Positions 61,691 to 64,000 of a DNA stretch of 64,000 nt are shown piece by piece. The stretch comes from Microbispora corallina (lineage in GTDB: Bacteria > Actinomycetota > Actinomycetes > Streptosporangiales > Streptosporangiaceae), in the NCBI RefSeq assembly GCF_016863035.1, contig NZ_BOOC01000042.1, positions 24,652 through 88,651 of the forward strand, read 5' to 3'. Under the pieces are notes generated by a model that searched no databases, had not been told where the DNA came from, and saw nothing but the letters and a program-made list of their open reading frames with translations. The position numbers and the translations under genes were made by a program. How positions within the stretch are numbered: position 1 is the first letter of the stretch; each line of letters begins with the position of its first letter.

Positions 61691-63925
61691 ATGGCGATCG
61701 GGCTGAGCGAGGAGCACGAGGCGCTCCGCGAGTCGGTGGCGGGATGGGCCGAGCGGGCCGTCCCCGCCGACCTGGTGCGGGGCGCGGTCGGAGCCCTCGC
61801 CGACTCGGGAACCGAGGAGCGCCCCGCCTTCTGGGCGGGCCTCGCCGACCAGGGACTGCTCGGCCTGCACATCCCCGAGGAGCACGGCGGATCCGGCTAC
61901 GGGCTGCTGGAGGCGGCCGTGGCGATCGAGGCGCTGTCCGAGCGGGTCGCCCCCGGTCCCTACGTGCCGACCGTGCTCGCGGGCGCGGTGATCCTCGCGT
62001 CGAGCGCCAAGGCGCAGGCCGCCCTGCTGCCGGGCCTGGCCGACGGTTCGGCGATCGGCGCGGTGGCCCTGAACGGCGCGGTGTCCGGGGTCCGCGAGGG
62101 CGGGGTCCTGAGGATCACCGGAACGGCCGAGCCTGTCCTCGGCGGCGCGCTCGCCGACGTGCTCGTGCTGCCCGTGACGACCGACCTCGGCGAGGAGTGG
62201 GTGGCGGTCGACGCCTCGCAGGCGACGGTCACCCCCGTCAAGCCGCTCGACCTCACGAGGGGCGTGGCGAAGGTCGAGGTCGACGGGGTGGCCGTGCCGC
62301 CGGAGCGGGTCCTGGACGGCCTCGAACGGGCGGAGGTGCTCAACCTCGCCGCGATCGTGCTCGGCGCGGACGCGACCGGCGTCGCCGCCTGGTGCGTCGC
62401 CGCGGCGGCCGACTACGCGAAGGTGCGGGTGCAGTTCGGCCGCCCGATCGGCCAGTTCCAGGGCATCAAGCACAAGCTCTCCCGGATGCTGGTCGCGCTG
62501 GAGCAGGCCAGGGCCACGGTGTGGGACGCCACCCGCGCGACCGGGGAGGAGCGGGCCTACGCCGCCGCCATCGCGGGCGTGATGGCCCCCGACGCGGCCG
62601 TGCAGTGCGCGAAGGACGCCATCCAGACCTTCGGCGGCATCGGGTACACCTTCGAGCACGACGCCCACCTCTACTACCGCCGTGCCCTCACGCTGCGGGC
62701 CCTGCTCGGCTCGTCGGCCGAGTGGGCGGAGACGGTCGCGTCGCTCGCCCTGGGCGGCGTGTCCCGCGAGATGGAGATCGACCTGCCGGAGGAGTCCGAG
62801 CCGCTGCGGGAGGCCATCCGGGCCGAGCTCGCCGAGATCGCCGGGATCGACGACACGGCCGACGGCGAGGGCCGCCGGGGGAGCGCGCGCAAGCGGGCGC
62901 TGGCCGCGGCCGGCTTCGTCATGCCCCACCTGCCGCGCCCGTGGGGCAGGGACGCCTCCCCGCTGGAGCAGGTGCTGATCCACCAGGAGATCCGGGCGGC
63001 CGGGCTGAAGCTGCCGCAGATGGTCATCGGCGCCTGGGTGGTGCCGTCCATCGTCTCGTACGGGACCCGCGAGCAGCAGGAGCGCTTCCTGCCGCCGACG
63101 CTGAGCGGCGAGATGGTGTGGTGCCAGCTGTTCTCCGAGCCGGGCGCGGGCTCCGACCTCGCGTCGCTGCAGATGAAGGCCGAGAAGGTCGAGGGCGGCT
63201 GGAGGCTCAACGGCCAGAAGATCTGGACGTCGGTCGCCCACGTGGCGGAGTGGGGCATCTGCATCGCCCGCTCCGACACCTCCAAGCCCAAGCACGACGG
63301 CATCACCTACTTCATCGTCGACATGAAGTCGCCGGGGGTCACCGTCCGCCCGCTGACCGAGATGACGGGGGAGAACCTGTTCAACGAGGTCTTCCTCGAC
63401 GACGTGTTCGTCCCCGACGACCTGGTGGTCGGCGAGGTGAACGACGGCTGGCGGGTCGCCAGGAACACGCTGTCGAACGAGCGGGTCTCGCTGTCGTCCG
63501 GCTCGGGCGGCACCGGCTCCTCCCTTCCCGACCTGCTCGGGCTCGCCGGACGGCTCGGCCGCGAGCTCACCCCGGCCGAGCGGCAGGAACTGGCGGCCGT
63601 GGCCTGCGAGTCCCACTCGATCAACGCGCTGTCGCTGCGGGTCACGCTCAAGCAGCTCGCCGGCGCGGAGCCCGGCGCCGACGCGTCGGTGCGCAAGCTG
63701 CTGTCCACCTCGCACGCCCAGCACGTGTCCGAGGCGGCGGTGAACCTCGTCGGGGCCGCCGCCGTCACCGCGGCCGACTGGAAGCTCGGCGACGCCGGCT
63801 ACTGGAACCGGGCCGTGCTCGCGACGCGGGCCATGACGATCTATGGCGGTACGACCGAGGTGCAGCTGAACATCATCGGCGAGCGCATGCTGGGCCTGCC
63901 CCGCGACCCCGAGCCCGGCAAGTAG
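61691..63925 (+). CDS. Fused double acyl-CoA dehydrogenase (FadE34-like)
   Basis: 744 residues from ATG 61691 (GGAGGA at 61681-61686). Two acyl-CoA dehydrogenase units in tandem: residues about 1-370 (LGLHIPEEHGGSGYG; RVQFGRPIGQFQGIKHKLSRM; TFGGIGYTFEHDAHLYYRRA) and about 385-744 (WCQLFSEPGAGSDLASLQMKAEK; GEMVWCQ; YGGTTEVQLNIIGERMLGLPRDP). In mycobacterial FadE34 the fused halves replace an alpha2beta2 pair acting on steroid side-chain thioesters. Steroid specificity here is inference; other branched substrates are possible. Confidence 0.92.
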   Translation: MAIGLSEEHEALRESVAGWAERAVPADLVRGAVGALADSGTEERPAFWAGLADQGLLGLHIPEEHGGSGYGLLEAAVAIEALSERVAPGPYVPTVLAGAVILASSAKAQAALLPGLADGSAIGAVALNGAVSGVREGGVLRITGTAEPVLGGALADVLVLPVTTDLGEEWVAVDASQATVTPVKPLDLTRGVAKVEVDGVAVPPERVLDGLERAEVLNLAAIVLGADATGVAAWCVAAAADYAKVRVQFGRPIGQFQGIKHKLSRMLVALEQARATVWDATRATGEERAYAAAIAGVMAPDAAVQCAKDAIQTFGGIGYTFEHDAHLYYRRALTLRALLGSSAEWAETVASLALGGVSREMEIDLPEESEPLREAIRAELAEIAGIDDTADGEGRRGSARKRALAAAGFVMPHLPRPWGRDASPLEQVLIHQEIRAAGLKLPQMVIGAWVVPSIVSYGTREQQERFLPPTLSGEMVWCQLFSEPGAGSDLASLQMKAEKVEGGWRLNGQKIWTSVAHVAEWGICIARSDTSKPKHDGITYFIVDMKSPGVTVRPLTEMTGENLFNEVFLDDVFVPDDLVVGEVNDGWRVARNTLSNERVSLSSGSGGTGSSLPDLLGLAGRLGRELTPAERQELAAVACESHSINALSLRVTLKQLAGAEPGADASVRKLLSTSHAQHVSEAAVNLVGAAAVTAADWKLGDAGYWNRAVLATRAMTIYGGTTEVQLNIIGERMLGLPRDPEPGK

Positions 63926-63941
63926 TCCCCTCCGATGGCGT

Positions 63942-63969
63942 CCACGCGGGTGTTCCGGGGCCCGCGTGG
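63942..63969 (+). terminator. Terminator hairpin after the acyl-CoA dehydrogenase
   Basis: Perfect 9-bp stem CCACGCGGG / CCCGCGTGG with a 10-nt loop, 17 bp after the stop. No T-run. Confidence 0.6.
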
Positions 63970-64000
63970 TCGTCACGATCGGACCCGCCCGCGCCCTAGC

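Noticed and set aside
61673..63976. 767-residue antisense frame over the acyl-CoA dehydrogenase
   Set aside because: Same GC-driven shadow; the plus-strand gene is complete and recognisable.

Overview
This is a 64 kb chromosomal segment from a very GC-rich, filamentous-type actinobacterium. The gene order (mtrB-lpqB-comF-hpf-orphan regulator-secA; prfB-ftsE-ftsX-smpB-ssrA), the DasR-type GntR regulator, the long NAD-glutamate dehydrogenase, many GTG starts and several leaderless-looking promoters all fit the Streptosporangiaceae and relatives. This placement is inference from family content; no rRNA or other taxonomic marker is present.

Layout. 1-11 kb is a conserved core: the 3' part of mtrB, lipoprotein lpqB, comF, hibernation factor hpf, an orphan LuxR-type response regulator, an AlkZ-like glycosylase (minus), secA and an Rv3235-family protein. 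11.7-20.1 kb is a self-contained amino-sugar phosphotransferase locus: EIIC and DasR-like regulator (minus), then NagB-II-like deaminase, EIIB, EIIA, a HAD phosphatase, HPr, EI and a NagZ-like lipoprotein hexosaminidase (plus), with dre-type palindromes at two control points. 20.1-23.0 kb holds three more HAD proteins and a DUF6912 protein. 23-30.5 kb is accessory: a decayed ECF sigma gene, an MFS efflux pump behind a 25-bp palindrome, a MecA_N-type penicillin-binding protein divergent from a LysR regulator/serine hydrolase pair, and acetoacetyl-CoA synthetase. 30.5-37.3 kb is more patchy, with lower GC at its start: two toxin-antitoxin modules flank a receptor-like Ser/Thr kinase fused to a GH6 cellulase-like ectodomain, plus a divergent SDR/ECF sigma pair. 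37.3-44.1 kb has a minus-strand run (DUF4142, DUF1996, b-haem membrane protein, NuoF-ferredoxin fusion, Tat-exported FAD oxidase) divergent from an ECF sigma/mini-anti-sigma pair. 44.2-50 kb carries tryptophan 2,3-dioxygenase and NAD-glutamate dehydrogenase. 50-57.5 kb is a lipoprotein, prfB, ftsEX, smpB, a degenerate PBP-like lipoprotein and tmRNA. 57.7-64 kb has a UTRA-only protein, an adenosine/aminodeoxyfutalosine deaminase, an HtrA-like lipoprotein protease, a one-pass membrane protein and a fused double acyl-CoA dehydrogenase.

Most unusual points: (1) a transmembrane Ser/Thr kinase whose outer domain is a GH6 glucanase fold with two catalytic Asp replaced by Asn, suggesting a glucan sensor; (2) a possible NADH-to-exterior electron-export chain under an ECF sigma with a TGAACC-N17-CGTACC promoter; (3) a PBP-like lipoprotein that has lost all three catalytic motifs; (4) a complete GlcNAc-type PTS with its own DasR in one locus; (5) a UTRA ligand domain without a DNA-binding domain. 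Coordinates, frames and motifs were read by eye; no database search was possible.
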